Origin: Litchfieldia alkalitelluris
GTDB taxonomy: Bacteria; Bacillota; Bacilli; Bacillales; Salisediminibacteriaceae
Assembly (NCBI RefSeq): GCF_002153425.1
Contig: NZ_KZ119600.1
Span: forward strand, 3,213,920 to 3,277,919
Length of the DNA stretch: 64,000 nucleotides
Direction: 5' to 3'
How positions within the stretch are numbered: the first letter of the stretch is position 1; every line of letters starts with the position of its first letter. The translations under genes were made by a program, and so were the position numbers. Shown in pieces: positions 30,438-39,856 of this stretch. Below the pieces are notes generated by a model. That model was not told where the DNA came from. It was given only the letters and a program-made list of their open reading frames with translations, and did not search any database.

Positions 30438-30722
30438 TAATACCAGCTCCCCATGTTTTATGGAACGTACATTTTACCTAAGTTAATTTTACCAAAATCC
30501 CAACAACTTAGTAACCATGTTTTTCCATTTTATATAAAGATGTCCCATATGTTCATACCAGTGACTACACAGTAGACTATCCAAGGTCCAGCTTGAAACA
30601 TCTTTAGGAGCAATGAGACTGAAGTCACATCTGCCTACACCATAGTAGTAATATCACCGAAGTCTTTCAGTGACCTCTCCTATAGTCATTCAATTGCAGT
30701 TTAATTATTAACTTTTAGTCAT
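30438..30722. other. Intergenic stretch without recognisable gene
   Basis: About 285 bases between the unknown gene and the tRNA terminator. No convincing reading frame with ribosome site. It should contain the promoter of the minus-strand exonuclease pair. Confidence 0.5.
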
Positions 30723-30757
30723 AAAAAAAACCTCCCGCTTCTAATATGGGAAGTTGA
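30723..30757 (-). terminator. Terminator after the tRNA pair
   Basis: On the minus strand CTTCCC pairs with GGGAGG and is followed by eight T. It lies about 110 bases after tRNA-Arg in the direction of tRNA transcription. Confidence 0.75.
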
Positions 30758-30865
30758 TTTACACTGACAATTTTTTAGGAATATTTTATGTAAGTTCGAA
30801 TACCTTTAGTTATCCATAATCTCGTCAAACCATTGTGGTTATTAAGTTTTCCAAAGAAAAAATGG

Positions 30866-30939
<74 letters not shown>

Positions 30940-30943
30940 TTAT

Positions 30944-31017
30944 TGGAGCGGGTGATGAGAATCGAACTCACATCATCAGCTTGGAAGGCTGAGGTTTTAC
31001 CACTAAACTACACCCGC
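30944..31017 (-). tRNA. tRNA-Gly, anticodon TCC, CCA encoded
   Basis: The acceptor GCGGGTG pairs with CACCCGC, followed by discriminator T and an encoded CCA (30944-30946). The anticodon loop CTTCCAA gives TCC, and the T arm has GTTCGATT. It is separated from tRNA-Arg by four bases, so the two form one transcript. Confidence 0.97.
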
Positions 31018-31070
31018 TTAATATCTTAACTTTAATTTCTTGTTACTACTTTGGTTCTGTTTTCATCCAC

Positions 31071-31158
31071 TCGCCTTGATCATGTCTCTTCCTCTGCTAG
31101 CTATTGCTCTGACGTTTATCCGTCGAGACAACTCGTAGTGTATTCTGAGAAGTTATGC
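31071..31158. repeat. Dispersed repeat fragment inside a broken tRNA-Gly duplication
   Basis: TGTCTCTTCCTCT, TATCCGTCGAGACAACTCG-like sequence and GTATTC occur in the same order as in the interior of the element at 37587-37797. The fragment separates the intact tRNA-Gly and its leader from the tRNA-Gly half copy at 31163. Confidence 0.6.
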
Positions 31159-31162
31159 TCGT

Positions 31163-31193
31163 GGCTGAGGTTTTACCACTTAACTACACCCGC
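31163..31193 (-). pseudogene. Fragment of tRNA-Gly (5' half duplicate)
   Basis: 31 bases identical but for one substitution to the 5' half of the intact tRNA-Gly (30987-31017), from acceptor start through the D arm to the anticodon-stem start. About 15 bases of the upstream leader (TTAA-TCTTAACTTT) are also shared. The 3' half is absent, so no tRNA can form. Confidence 0.8.
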
Positions 31194-31282
31194 ATTAAAT
31201 CTTAACTTTGTATTCTTTTTTGTGGAGATTGTCATCAGCGACATATACTAATATAATACAATCCCCACATCAATGTCAACAT

Positions 31283-31789
31283 CTATTTAAAAAAAGTTTT
31301 ATTTAAAGTTTCTACTGGTTTGCCATCTATCGAATAGAAAGTCACATCTGTTTTTTCACTGTCATCTTCAAGGATGACGTATGTACCTACATTAACCTCT
31401 CTAGGTAGTCTCATGCTTCCAGGGTTTAATATGACAATGCCTTTCTCCTTCATTGCAACAGGAACGTGAGTATGTCCAAAGCAAACGACATCTGCCTGGA
31501 CTTCTTCCCCTTTATAAATTAAGTTGATTTCAGTCATTTTAACATTAAGAAGATGTCCGTGACCAACAAAAAAACGCGTTCCTTTCACCTCTTTCGTCAT
31601 TTCTTCAGGGAAGTCGCCAAAATCGCAATTTCCTTTTACTGAAATAACATTCTCTAGTTCAGGAGCAGTCTCTCTTAATTCAGAATCTCCACAATGAAAG
31701 ATAACATCCACTTCTTTCTGATGGCGCTGCACTACTTGTTGGACTTCCTTTGTCCAACCATGACTATCACTTAAAATTAAAGCTCGCAA
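31283..31789 (-). CDS. ysnB: Metallophosphoesterase YsnB (MJ0936/YfcE family)
   Basis: Calcineurin-like phosphoesterase of about 168 residues. Metal ligands: SDSHG at the N terminus, FHCGDSE, VKGNCDF, FVGHGHLL and GHTHVP. TTG at 31789, eight bases after GGGAGG, gives the usual family start (MRALILSDSHG); the longer frame from ATG at 31807 covers the ribosome sites. Lies just downstream of rdgB, as in B. subtilis. The substrate is not established for the family. Confidence 0.9.
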   Translation of the reverse strand: MRALILSDSHGWTKEVQQVVQRHQKEVDVIFHCGDSELRETAPELENVISVKGNCDFGDFPEEMTKEVKGTRFFVGHGHLLNVKMTEINLIYKGEEVQADVVCFGHTHVPVAMKEKGIVILNPGSMRLPREVNVGTYVILEDDSEKTDVTFYSIDGKPVETLNKTFFK

Positions 31790-31831
31790 CCTCCATCCCT
31801 CCCACATATATATTGACTTATTTTATCAACT

Positions 31832-32431
31832 TCAAACCATGCTATCCCATGCTTTTGCCAATTCCATTAGAGCATTGGCTCGATGACTGATTTTATTTTT
31901 TTCCCCTCTCGTCAGCTGGGCCATTGTTTTATGCAACGAAGGCAGATAAAAAAGAGGATCGTATCCAAAGCCTTGTTCGCCTCTTATTTCATCAGCAATA
32001 AGCCCTTCACAAGTGCCCCTTATTGTTTTCGTAGTCTCACCTGGTATGTATATAGCTAAAACACATACAAATCTAGCAGTTATATTTTCTTGCGGAATAT
32101 CTTTCAGTTCATTTAATAATTTTTTATTATTTGCCTCATCACTTTTGTCTTCTCCTGCAAACCTTGCAGAATAGATACCTGGAGCACCATTGAGAGCATC
32201 AACTTCCAAGCCAGAATCATCTGCGATGACTACCTCTCCTATATGCTTACCTACAGTTTCAGCTTTTTTAATGGCATTTGCCTCAAAGGTACTTCCGTCT
32301 TCCACTACATCAATCGGATTCTCGATGTCCAACAAAGACTTTACTTGAATACCTTTCTCTGAAAAGAAAGCAGCAAACTCATCTACTTTTCCCGTATTTT
32401 TAGTTGCAATGAAAACTTGATTCACTTTCAT
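31832..32431 (-). CDS. rdgB: dITP/XTP pyrophosphatase (RdgB/HAM1 family)
   Basis: Removes non-canonical purine nucleotides (ITP, dITP, XTP) from the pool. N-terminal [33 protein letters not shown], and GFGYDPLFY with SHRANAL near the C terminus are family signatures. 199 residues. The start overlaps the rph stop by four bases; the order rph-rdgB-ysnB is that of rph-ysnA-ysnB in B. subtilis. Confidence 0.95.
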   Translation of the reverse strand: MKVNQVFIATKNTGKVDEFAAFFSEKGIQVKSLLDIENPIDVVEDGSTFEANAIKKAETVGKHIGEVVIADDSGLEVDALNGAPGIYSARFAGEDKSDEANNKKLLNELKDIPQENITARFVCVLAIYIPGETTKTIRGTCEGLIADEIRGEQGFGYDPLFYLPSLHKTMAQLTRGEKNKISHRANALMELAKAWDSMV

Positions 32432-33210
32432 TTTTTGTCACCAAGTGAACTATTTTCCGGAGTAATACTAGGTGTTGGCATATTTTCTGCAAATGATCCC
32501 ATTGCCTCCTTTTGAATAGCAAAAAGATCACTAATACCCTTTTCAGCTAGCTGCAACATTTCATTTAATTGAGGATACGAAAAAGTCGCCTCTTCACCTG
32601 TCCCTTGAAGCTCTACAAATTCTCCATTACCAGTCATGACAACATTCATATCCACTTTTGCTTTTGAATCTTCCACATAATCCAAATCGAGAATCGGGCC
32701 TGATTTTTCATCTACTCCAACAGAGACAGCAGCTAAATACTGTTTAATGGGATATTTTGATATTGATTTTTGCTCCACCAATTTATTAAATGCAATTGCC
32801 ATTGCAACAAAAGCCCCAGTTACAGATGCTGTTCTCGTACCGCCATCTGCTTGAATGACATCACAATCAATCCATACTGTTCGTTCGCCAATGAGATCTA
32901 AATTTACAACTGACCTTAAGGCTCTGCCAATAAGCCTTTGAATTTCCATCGTCCTACCAGAAAGCTTCCCTTTTGATGATTCTCGAATGTTCCTTTGATC
33001 TGTCGCTCTTGGTAGCATGGCATATTCAGCCGTAATCCACCCCTTGCCTTGTCCCCTCATAAATGGTGGAACCCTGTCCTCAATACTTGCAGAGCAAATC
33101 ACTTTTGTATCACCAAAAGAAATTAATACGGACCCTTCAGGATGTTTTATGTAGTCAGTTTGAAGTTCTACTTTTCTCATTTCATTTACTGCTCTATTGT
33201 CATGACGCAT
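32428..33210 (-). CDS. rph: Ribonuclease PH
   Basis: Phosphate-dependent 3'-5' exoribonuclease that trims tRNA 3' ends. [11 protein letters not shown] start, [36 protein letters not shown] and [14 protein letters not shown] are signatures of the phosphate and RNA sites. The ATG at 33210 behind AGAGGAG gives 260 residues. A longer frame from 33240 adds ten residues that the family lacks. Confidence 0.95.
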   Translation of the reverse strand: MRHDNRAVNEMRKVELQTDYIKHPEGSVLISFGDTKVICSASIEDRVPPFMRGQGKGWITAEYAMLPRATDQRNIRESSKGKLSGRTMEIQRLIGRALRSVVNLDLIGERTVWIDCDVIQADGGTRTASVTGAFVAMAIAFNKLVEQKSISKYPIKQYLAAVSVGVDEKSGPILDLDYVEDSKAKVDMNVVMTGNGEFVELQGTGEEATFSYPQLNEMLQLAEKGISDLFAIQKEAMGSFAENMPTPSITPENSSLGDKK

Positions 33211-33332
33211 GGAATCCACTCCTCTTATATTGGTTAACATTTTTCACTCCTATAATAAGTTTCACATTATAGCTAAGGAATATAAAGTTTTTTCACAAAT
33301 ATTTCATTACAAAAATGCTTGTTAAACTTTAT

Positions 33333-33376
33333 CCCCGCCTTAAATCCCGCAGGAGTCTCTTACATTTCCTAAAAAA
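33333..33376. repeat. Fragment of CCCGCAGGAGTCT-type dispersed repeat
   Basis: CGCCTTAAATCCCGCAGGAG followed by TCT resembles the right part of the element at 28821-29040. Only this end is present. Confidence 0.5.
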
Positions 33377-33413
33377 CCAAAAGTGTAAATATCAACATTA
33401 TCCTTTAACAAAG

Positions 33414-33449
33414 CCTACAAAAAAGAGGTAGCTCAACTGCTACCCCCTT
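33414..33449 (-). terminator. Intrinsic terminator of gerM
   Basis: GGGGTAGC pairs with GCTACCTC-side bases on the minus strand and is followed by six T, about 45 bases after the gerM stop. Confidence 0.85.
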
Positions 33450-33490
33450 AATAATATTAGTTTCTTTCTTCAATTTCAAATGATTGTTAA

Positions 33491-34639
33491 TTAATATTCT
33501 CCAGTATTTACATTTGTAGGTCTTGAAACTGGTTCAGTTATCGTTTCTCCAGTACTCACCATAATCGTATCATCAGATTCTACTTGTATTGCTACATCTC
33601 GTACATCCGGTTGCTCAGTTAACGATAATACGAGCATATTCAATACATCTTGTGATACGGCAGTACCTTCTAATTGGCTTCTCAAAGCTTCATTAAAGTT
33701 TAAAGTTAATGTACCATTACTTGCAAGTTGTGGGTTATCTAACAACTCTACTTCCCTACTGAAATCATTAAGAAGTCCAGACATGAGAGCAGGGCCTTCT
33801 AATAATTCATTGACTACTGCTTCGTAGGAATCCATGTTGTTTGGAACTCTTCGCGTAACAGGTACATAATACGTTTGCAGGTCATCTGTTTGTGATAAGA
33901 AATAGACTACTACTGGCTTCGTATCAACTAGGTCAGAAACATTATCAGTCTCTAAGTTAATTCCATGCCCCCTAGTATAACCAGAAGAAATTGGCGTTCC
34001 ATTTTGAGGCATTTCAGTTAATTCTTCTCCATTCATTCTTAACATCACTCGGTCCACATCATCTAACTGAGTTAATGTCCAAGTTAATGCTTGAAGTACT
34101 TGTAACTCTTGATCTGGATGGTACTCTGCAAAATGTTCAGATAGATCAACAGTAGCCACTCCATTTGAAACTTCTGAATCTAATACTTCTGTTCCTGGTG
34201 GCAATACTGCTTGAAAACCGTTTGGTAGCATCTCAGTAACAGGTCCACCCTGGACTAAATACTCTACCGCTGCTTGTACTTCATTTGAACTTCTTGGTAT
34301 ATTCATCGTTTGTGCAGCAACATAACCATTTCTGTCTAATAAGTATAATTCTGTCATAGCGGATTCAGTAACAGTCCCACCCTTTTCCTCTTCTATCTCT
34401 TCCGCTTCTTCATCAGTTATGCTACTGATCATGTCTTCCTCTTCGTTGTTTTCGTCCACCTCTCCTTGAACTTCAAGGCCTTCACCACCTTCAAGTTCTT
34501 CTCCTTCTTCAATATACTCTGTTTGAGGTGGGTCCATTTCCTCCAAAACATCATCTACTGGGTCCGTACCACCACAAGCAGCTAATGTTATGGCTGCAAC
34601 TGGGAGCCACCATATTGATTTTAAATTTAAGCGACGCAT
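33491..34639 (-). CDS. gerM: Germination/sporulation lipoprotein GerM
   Basis: 382-residue lipoprotein. The signal peptide ends in the lipobox LAAC (Cys at about residue 22), then comes an acidic linker (about 25-95) and two GerMN domains. The first is around 100-215 (YLVQGGPVTEMLPNGFQAVL), the second around 240-365 (VVNELLEGPALMSGLLNDFS). GerM is a spore-forming-cell protein needed for septal peptidoglycan remodelling and germination in B. subtilis. ATG at 34639 behind AAGGAGGG. Confidence 0.93.
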   Translation of the reverse strand: MRRLNLKSIWWLPVAAITLAACGGTDPVDDVLEEMDPPQTEYIEEGEELEGGEGLEVQGEVDENNEEEDMISSITDEEAEEIEEEKGGTVTESAMTELYLLDRNGYVAAQTMNIPRSSNEVQAAVEYLVQGGPVTEMLPNGFQAVLPPGTEVLDSEVSNGVATVDLSEHFAEYHPDQELQVLQALTWTLTQLDDVDRVMLRMNGEELTEMPQNGTPISSGYTRGHGINLETDNVSDLVDTKPVVVYFLSQTDDLQTYYVPVTRRVPNNMDSYEAVVNELLEGPALMSGLLNDFSREVELLDNPQLASNGTLTLNFNEALRSQLEGTAVSQDVLNMLVLSLTEQPDVRDVAIQVESDDTIMVSTGETITEPVSRPTNVNTGEY

Positions 34640-34723
34640 CAAATTTCCCTCCTTGACAGTTTGTACTACTATATATACGAGCCTTCACTAAAAATAGACC
34701 AAGAAGTTATAAGAAAAGCGGAA

Positions 34724-34862
34724 GCGCCTTGGTCATCGGCCAAAAAACTGGACTGAGCCGAGTGAGATAAAGGAAACACAACGAACGGAGTTAGTTGATG
34801 TTGACTTATCGTAGACGAGGTGAAGGAAGTTTCTTGGGCCGATAGGCGCTGGAGCTAGACAA
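34724..34862. repeat. Dispersed Bacillaceae repeat, GCGGAAGCGCC...GGCGCTGGAGCTAGAC type
   Basis: Begins AAGCGGAAGCGCCTTGG and ends GATAGGCGCTGGAGCTAGAC. The ends are partly complementary (GCGCC/GGCGC), the common architecture of a repeat I know from many Bacillus intergenic regions. A tail fragment occurs at 20811-20830. It abuts the tandem-array element. Confidence 0.7.
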
Positions 34863-34876
34863 TGAAAAGCGGAACA

Positions 34877-35942
34877 GCCCGGCCTTTGTTGTTCTGGGTC
34901 CTGATCATATTCTTTGGAAAACGATAAAGATTACGGGCTCTCGGAACTTTTACCGTATTCTATCAAATAACCAAAATGAAGACTCAAATCGCTTCGTTTC
35001 CTCATTTCAGTCTCCATTTTGAGAAAATGAAGACTCAAATCGCTTCGTTTCCTCATTTCAGTCTCCATTTTGAGAAAATGAAGACTCAAATTGCTCCGCA
35101 CCCTCATTTCAGTCTCCATTCTGAAAAAATGAAGACTCAAATCGCTTCCCTTCCTCATTTCAGTCTCCATTTTGAGAAAATGAAGACTCAAATCGCTTCC
35201 CTTCCTCATTTCAGTCTCCATTTTGAGAAAATGAAGACTCAAATCGCTTCGCCCCCTCATTTCAGTCCCCATTCTGAAAAAATGAAGACTCAAATTACTG
35301 CGCCTCCTCATTTCAGTCCCCATTCTGAAAAAATGAAGACTCAAATCGCTTCGCCCCCTCATTTCAGTCCCCATTTTGAGAAAATGAAGACTCAAATCGA
35401 TCCGCCCCCTCATTTCAGTCTCCATTTTGAGAAAATGCGGACTCAAATCGCTTCCCAGCCTTATTTCAGTCCCCATTCTGAAAAAATGAAGACTCAAATC
35501 GCTTCGCCTCCTCATTTCAGTCCCCATTCTGAGAAAATGAAGACTCAAATCGCTTCCCTGAGTCATTTCAGTCTCCATTCTGAAAAAATGAAGACTCAAA
35601 TTACTGCGCCTCCTCATTTCAGTCCCCATTCTGAAAAAATGAAGACTCAAATCGCTTCGCCCCCTCATTTCAGTCCCCATTTTGAGAAAATGAAGACTCA
35701 AATCGATCCGCCCCCTCATTTCAGTCTCCATTTTGAGAAAATGCGGACTCAAATCGCTTCCCAGCCTTATTTCAGTCCCCATTCTGAAAAAATGAAGACT
35801 CAAATCGCTTCGCCTCCTCATTTCAGTCCCCATTCTGAGAAAATGAAGACTCAAATCGCTTCCCTGAGTCATTTCAGTCTCCATTCTGAAAAAATGAAGA
35901 CTCAAATTGCTCCCCTTCCTCTTTTCAGTCTCCATTCTGAAT
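34877..35942. repeat. Head plus 19-unit 51-bp tandem array (dispersed element, long copy)
   Basis: A head of about 99 bases (34877-34975, starting GCCCGGCCTTTGTTGTTCT) is followed by 19 units of 51 bases starting at 34976. Each unit is a 37-base imperfect palindrome (17-base arms with two mismatches around GAG or GAA) plus a 14-base segment where most variation falls. Units 7-12 (35282-35587) and 13-18 (35588-35893) are an apparently perfect 306-bp duplication. A short copy with the same head is at 60058-60256. Because 51 is a multiple of three, both strands are open as 17-residue periodic frames, but neither has a ribosome site. Confidence 0.93.
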
Positions 35943-35953
35943 TCGAAGCCATA

Positions 35954-35998
35954 GAAAAAGGTATGTAAAAAGCAAGTTGCTTCTTACATACCTTTTTC
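35954..35998 (-). terminator. Terminator overlapping the racE stop
   Basis: GAAAAAGGTATGTAA pairs with TTACATACCTTTTTC. The proximal arm is the end of the racE reading frame, and the distal arm ends in a T-run on the minus strand. Confidence 0.85.
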
Positions 35999-36808
35999 TT
36001 TTATAACAGATAATAAATCTGTCCGCTTAACTGTAATGTCATCTATAGACAGCCAGTCTCTTGCAATTTTTTCGAAAGTATCTATTGGACCTGTAGTATA
36101 AAAAAGATAGTTTGGTTCTGGGCGTTCACCAGTAAATAATAAATTCTCAAAATATAATAATGCACTTACTTCTCTTGCAGTTTCATCACCAGAGGAAATT
36201 ATTTCTATTCCTTCTCCTGCTATCTCTTGAATAACAGGCGCTAACAGTGGATAATGTGTACAGCCTAGAATTAGACTGTCAATTGGTGTTTGTAGAATAG
36301 GCCTTAGTGAAGCTTCTATGATTCGTTTAGCTTCTTCTCCAGAAAACATCCCCTTCTCTACTAAAGGAACGAGGGCCGGGCATGCAAGACTTTCCACCTT
36401 CACATTAGAACTGATTTTAGTCAGTTCTCGAAAATATGCACCACTATTAATCGTACCTTCTGTTCCAATTACACCAACATGATCATTTTGCGTAACCTTT
36501 AATGCTGCAATTGTACCAGGGTGAATAACACCAATTACAGGTATAGAAAGTCTTTCCTTTGCCTCTTCCAAAACAACTGCCGTAGCTGTGTTACATGCAA
36601 TAACTAACATCTTAATTTCATGCTTGAGTAAGTAATCTATCATTTCCCAAGTGTATTTTCTAACTTCCTCTACTGGTCTGGGACCATACGGACAACGGTC
36701 GGTATCCCCAATATAGATGATTTCTTCTTTTGGTAGTTGTCTAATTAATTCAGAAACTACGGTTAACCCACCGACTCCTGAATCAATTACGCCTATTGGT
36801 TTTTCCAC
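35984..36808 (-). CDS. racE: Glutamate racemase
   Basis: Converts L-glutamate to D-glutamate for peptidoglycan (and any poly-gamma-glutamate). The N terminus [14 protein letters not shown] and the two catalytic cysteines in VIACNTATA and ILGCTHYP are visible. The GTG at 36808, nine bases after AGAGGA, gives 274 residues and the normal family N terminus. The longer frame from 36859 would overlap the MarR gene and adds 17 atypical residues. Confidence 0.95.
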   Translation of the reverse strand: MEKPIGVIDSGVGGLTVVSELIRQLPKEEIIYIGDTDRCPYGPRPVEEVRKYTWEMIDYLLKHEIKMLVIACNTATAVVLEEAKERLSIPVIGVIHPGTIAALKVTQNDHVGVIGTEGTINSGAYFRELTKISSNVKVESLACPALVPLVEKGMFSGEEAKRIIEASLRPILQTPIDSLILGCTHYPLLAPVIQEIAGEGIEIISSGDETAREVSALLYFENLLFTGERPEPNYLFYTTGPIDTFEKIARDWLSIDDITVKRTDLLSVIKEKGM

Positions 36809-36830
36809 TAATATTCGTCCTCTTTCATTT

Positions 36831-37304
36831 TTAAAATGATTTCCAGGTTTTTGCATCACGTTTCATTTCATCATTTAAGATACTTAAACTCTTCTCTAAA
36901 AAATCAACATCTTCCTTCGAAAAGTTTTCCAAGACTCCTTGCAGATAAACTTGACGCTGATGAATAACTTCCTGAATAATCGTTGCTCCCCTATCCAATA
37001 AATGAATTCTTACGACTCGCCTGTCATTTGTATCCTTGACTCTCTCCACTAGTTCATTTTTCTCCATCCTGTCTACTAAATCAGTCGTTGTACTGCATGC
37101 CAGGTACATTTTAGACGACAACTCTCCGATAGTCATATCACCATATTCATGTAACCATTGCAACGCTATAAACTGTGGAGGGGTAATTGGGAACTCATTT
37201 AAAATTCCTCTACCTTTTTGCTTTACAATATCAGCAATCATTCGTAATGATTTTTCAATATGCTCTACTTGATTAATCTGTATTTCATTCTTTGAATTAG
37301 TCAT
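36831..37304 (-). CDS. ysmB: MarR-family transcriptional regulator YsmB-like
   Basis: 157 residues with a winged helix-turn-helix ([20 protein letters not shown], about residues 56-76) and the wing [19 protein letters not shown]. Position directly before racE matches ysmB in B. subtilis. ATG behind AAGGAGGG. Target and ligand are unknown. Confidence 0.92.
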   Translation of the reverse strand: MTNSKNEIQINQVEHIEKSLRMIADIVKQKGRGILNEFPITPPQFIALQWLHEYGDMTIGELSSKMYLACSTTTDLVDRMEKNELVERVKDTNDRRVVRIHLLDRGATIIQEVIHQRQVYLQGVLENFSKEDVDFLEKSLSILNDEMKRDAKTWKSF

Positions 37305-37586
37305 TTTATCCCTCCTTCGTATAACGAAATATGTATTATACTTATTTTCTTTGTTTTCGCTAATAAATTCAAGTAAAAGTCCTTAAAGTACACTTTGTTT
37401 TAATATAAAACATATTTTTCACTACCGCAATAAGAAAATGTAAAACACGCTCGAAGCCTCTTGTCAGCTTCTTCACGAGAAAGGGAGTAGCCTGCAACAA
37501 GTCCAATTTCATGATGTTATTTTCACAGTAGATTTCCATGCAATGGAAATGTTGCACCATGTACGATGAAAAATTAATTTCTATAT
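37305..37586. other. Gap upstream of ysmB without recognised gene
   Basis: Should hold the ysmB promoter near 37310-37370. The remainder is AT-rich with no supported reading frame; a long minus-strand frame reaching into the neighbouring repeat has no ribosome site. Confidence 0.5.
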
Positions 37587-37797
37587 TTTGTTGGAACAAA
37601 CGGAGGTTTACGAAGCAACTGTCTCTTCCTCTACGAGCATATGCTACGAAGCGTATCCGTCGAGACAACTCGAAGCATATTCGTGATGTAAACGCTCGTT
37701 CCTGTGGGAACAGCGGGCCAGGCAAGACCCCGCAGGAACGAGGAGGACAAGCGGCATGCCCACGGAAAGGGAGTAAACCGTAGGTTGTTCCAACAAA
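37587..37797. mobile_element. MITE-like element with 25-bp inverted ends
   Basis: A 211-bp element. The left end TTTGTTGGAACAAACGGAGG (then TTTAC) and the right end GTAAACCGTAGGTTGTTCCA (then ACAAA) are imperfect inverted repeats. It contains no transposase. The inside holds further palindromic pieces (CCGCAGGAACGAGG, CGTATCCGTCGAGACAACTC). Part of the interior recurs at 31071-31158 and the right end recurs inverted at 59964-60012, so the family is present at least three times here. Confidence 0.7.
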
Positions 37798-37821
37798 CCT
37801 TATTTCACAGTAGACAAAGTA

Positions 37822-37867
37822 AAAGACACCTCAATAAAGTATTTTTCAACTATATTGAGGTGTCTTT
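37822..37867 (-). terminator. Intrinsic terminator of ptsHI
   Basis: AAAGACACCTCAATA pairs perfectly with TATTGAGGTGTCTTT, with T residues at the 3' edge, ten bases after the ptsI stop. Confidence 0.92.
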
Positions 37868-37877
37868 ATGAACATTT

Positions 37878-39593
37878 TTAAAAAAATGATTGTTTAACAA
37901 GCTCTTGCACTTCTTCTGATGTGTTCATGGTTAATGCCTTTAATGCAATTTTCTCCGCTTCCACACGTGTTAGATTGGCAAGCTGCGTTCTTGCTGGTAA
38001 AACAGAAGTAGCACTCATACTGAACTCATCAAGTCCAAGTCCGAGTAGTAGGGGAATCGCCACTTCATCTCCAGCCATTTCCCCGCACATTCCAGTCCAT
38101 TTCCCTTCACGGTGAGAGGCATCAATAACCATTTTTACAAGTCGCAAAATTGCTGGATTATACGGTTGATATAAATACGATACTTTCTCGTTCATTCGGT
38201 CTGCTGCCATTGTATACTGAATCAAATCATTTGTACCAATACTAAAGAAATCAACTTCCTTTGCGAATTGATCTGCTAAAACAGCAGTAGAAGGAATTTC
38301 AACCATAATACCAATTTCCATATCCTTATTTGTTTCTACACCTTGCTTTTCAAGGGAAGCTCTCTCCTCTTCAAGGATTTGTTTTCCTTGACGGAACTCA
38401 TCTATCGTAGCAATCATTGGGAACATGATTTTTAAGTTTCCATATGCACTTGCACGTAACAAAGCACGGAGTTGAGTACGGAACATGTCGTCCTTTTCTA
38501 AGCATAGTCTTATGGCACGGAACCCTAAGAACGGATTTAACTCCTTAGGTAAATCTAAATATGGGAGTTCCTTGTCACCACCGATATCTAATGTACGAAT
38601 GACTACAGGTTTCCCTTCCATTGCCTCGACTACTTTTTTATAAGCAGTAAATTGCTCTTCTTCTGTTGGAAGGTCGTTTCTTCCCATATAAATGAATTCA
38701 GTACGATAAAGACCAACACCTTCAGCACCATTATTTAATACACCTTCTATATCGTTTGGTGTACCAATATTTGCTGCCAATTCTACATGATGGCCATCTT
38801 TAGTTACTGTCTTTTCATTTACTAGCTTAGCCCAGACTTTTTTCTGTTCCTCATAATCAGCCTGCTTCTTCTTATAAGAATCTAATTCAGCGTCAGTTGG
38901 ATTTATAATAACATTACCGTCAATTCCATCTACAATGACTAATTCATTTTGTTCGACTGTTTCCGTTACTGTTTTTGTGCCTACTACGGCAGGTATTTCC
39001 ATTGATCGTGCCATAATTGCGGAGTGCGAAGTTCTTCCCCCAATATCAGTAACAAAGCCTTGTACAAAATTTTTGTTTAACTGTGCTGTATCAGACGGAG
39101 TTAAGTCCTCTCCGATAATAATTACTTCTTCATCAATTTCCGCTAATGAAACTATCTGCTTTCCAAGAATATGAGCTAAAACACGCTGTGATACATCACG
39201 AATATCTGCAGCACGTTCTTTCATGTATTCATTATCCATAGACTCAAACATAGAAATAAATTGATCAGCCACTTCTTTCAATGCATATGCTACATTCACG
39301 CTTTCTTCTTTTACCTTTTGGCGAATAGTATCTACTAGCTCAGGATCGCTTAAGACAAGGAGATGAGCTGCAAATATTTCTGCATGCTCTTCTCCAAGCT
39401 CCTTCCTTGTTTTCTCCTTAATTACTTCTAATTCACCCTTCGAAGTCTCTAAGGCATTGTTAAAGAGATCAAGCTCTGCTTCAATATTTTCAACAGACTT
39501 TCTTTCAACTGTTAAATCCGGATTTTCTAAACGAAAGCCTTTACCAATTGCAATTCCTGCAGATGCTCCAATACCCTTCAGCTTTTTTGACAT
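37878..39593 (-). CDS. ptsI: Phosphoenolpyruvate-protein phosphotransferase (PTS enzyme I)
   Basis: Takes phosphate from phosphoenolpyruvate and gives it to HPr for all PTS sugars. The active-site His lies in [13 protein letters not shown] (about residue 190). PEP-binding signatures include [23 protein letters not shown] and the Cys-containing GMCGEMAGD. 571 residues is usual. The ATG overlaps the ptsH stop by one base. Confidence 0.97.
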   Translation of the reverse strand: MSKKLKGIGASAGIAIGKGFRLENPDLTVERKSVENIEAELDLFNNALETSKGELEVIKEKTRKELGEEHAEIFAAHLLVLSDPELVDTIRQKVKEESVNVAYALKEVADQFISMFESMDNEYMKERAADIRDVSQRVLAHILGKQIVSLAEIDEEVIIIGEDLTPSDTAQLNKNFVQGFVTDIGGRTSHSAIMARSMEIPAVVGTKTVTETVEQNELVIVDGIDGNVIINPTDAELDSYKKKQADYEEQKKVWAKLVNEKTVTKDGHHVELAANIGTPNDIEGVLNNGAEGVGLYRTEFIYMGRNDLPTEEEQFTAYKKVVEAMEGKPVVIRTLDIGGDKELPYLDLPKELNPFLGFRAIRLCLEKDDMFRTQLRALLRASAYGNLKIMFPMIATIDEFRQGKQILEEERASLEKQGVETNKDMEIGIMVEIPSTAVLADQFAKEVDFFSIGTNDLIQYTMAADRMNEKVSYLYQPYNPAILRLVKMVIDASHREGKWTGMCGEMAGDEVAIPLLLGLGLDEFSMSATSVLPARTQLANLTRVEAEKIALKALTMNTSEEVQELVKQSFF

Positions 39594-39856
39594 TACTCTG
39601 CAAGTCCGCCCTTCATTACTTCATCTAACCCTTGAAGGGCTTCTTCTGCATCCGGACCTTCTGTTTTAATTGTTACTTCTCCACCTTGTGGAATCCCTAG
39701 AGACATGACACCCATAATTGATTTTAAGTTTACTGATTTTCCGTTATAATCCATTGTAACCTCTGATTCAAATTGTCCTGCCTTGTTCACTAACTGTGTT
39801 GCTGGTCGTGCATGAACCCCTGTGTCTGCTGTGATTTTATACGTTTTTTCTGCCAT
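39593..39856 (-). CDS. ptsH: Phosphocarrier protein HPr
   Basis: 87 residues. The His-15 region [11 protein letters not shown] receives phosphate from enzyme I. The Ser-46 region [15 protein letters not shown] is the target of HPr kinase, giving the CcpA corepressor. ATG behind AGGAGTG. Followed directly by ptsI; the leader between glcT and ptsH contains an antiterminator target. Confidence 0.97.
   Translation of the reverse strand: MAEKTYKITADTGVHARPATQLVNKAGQFESEVTMDYNGKSVNLKSIMGVMSLGIPQGGEVTIKTEGPDAEEALQGLDEVMKGGLAE

Noticed and set aside
31163-31193. Second functional tRNA-Gly
   Set aside because: Only the 5' half is present, so no cloverleaf or acceptor stem can form.
34976-35942. CRISPR array
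   Set aside because: The spacer-like segments are only 14 bases and are related to each other, the period is fixed at 51, and no cas genes are in the window.
34976-35968. Long plus-strand frame of 17-residue repeats as a real protein
   Set aside because: No ribosome site, the opposite strand is equally open, and the short copy at 60157 has only two units; the open frame follows from the 51-bp period.
36809-36859. N-terminal extension of glutamate racemase overlapping the MarR gene
   Set aside because: The GTG at 36808 has a ribosome site and matches the family start.
37369-37725. Minus-strand frame of 118 codons
   Set aside because: Runs through the MITE-like repeat and AT-rich spacer and has no ribosome site.
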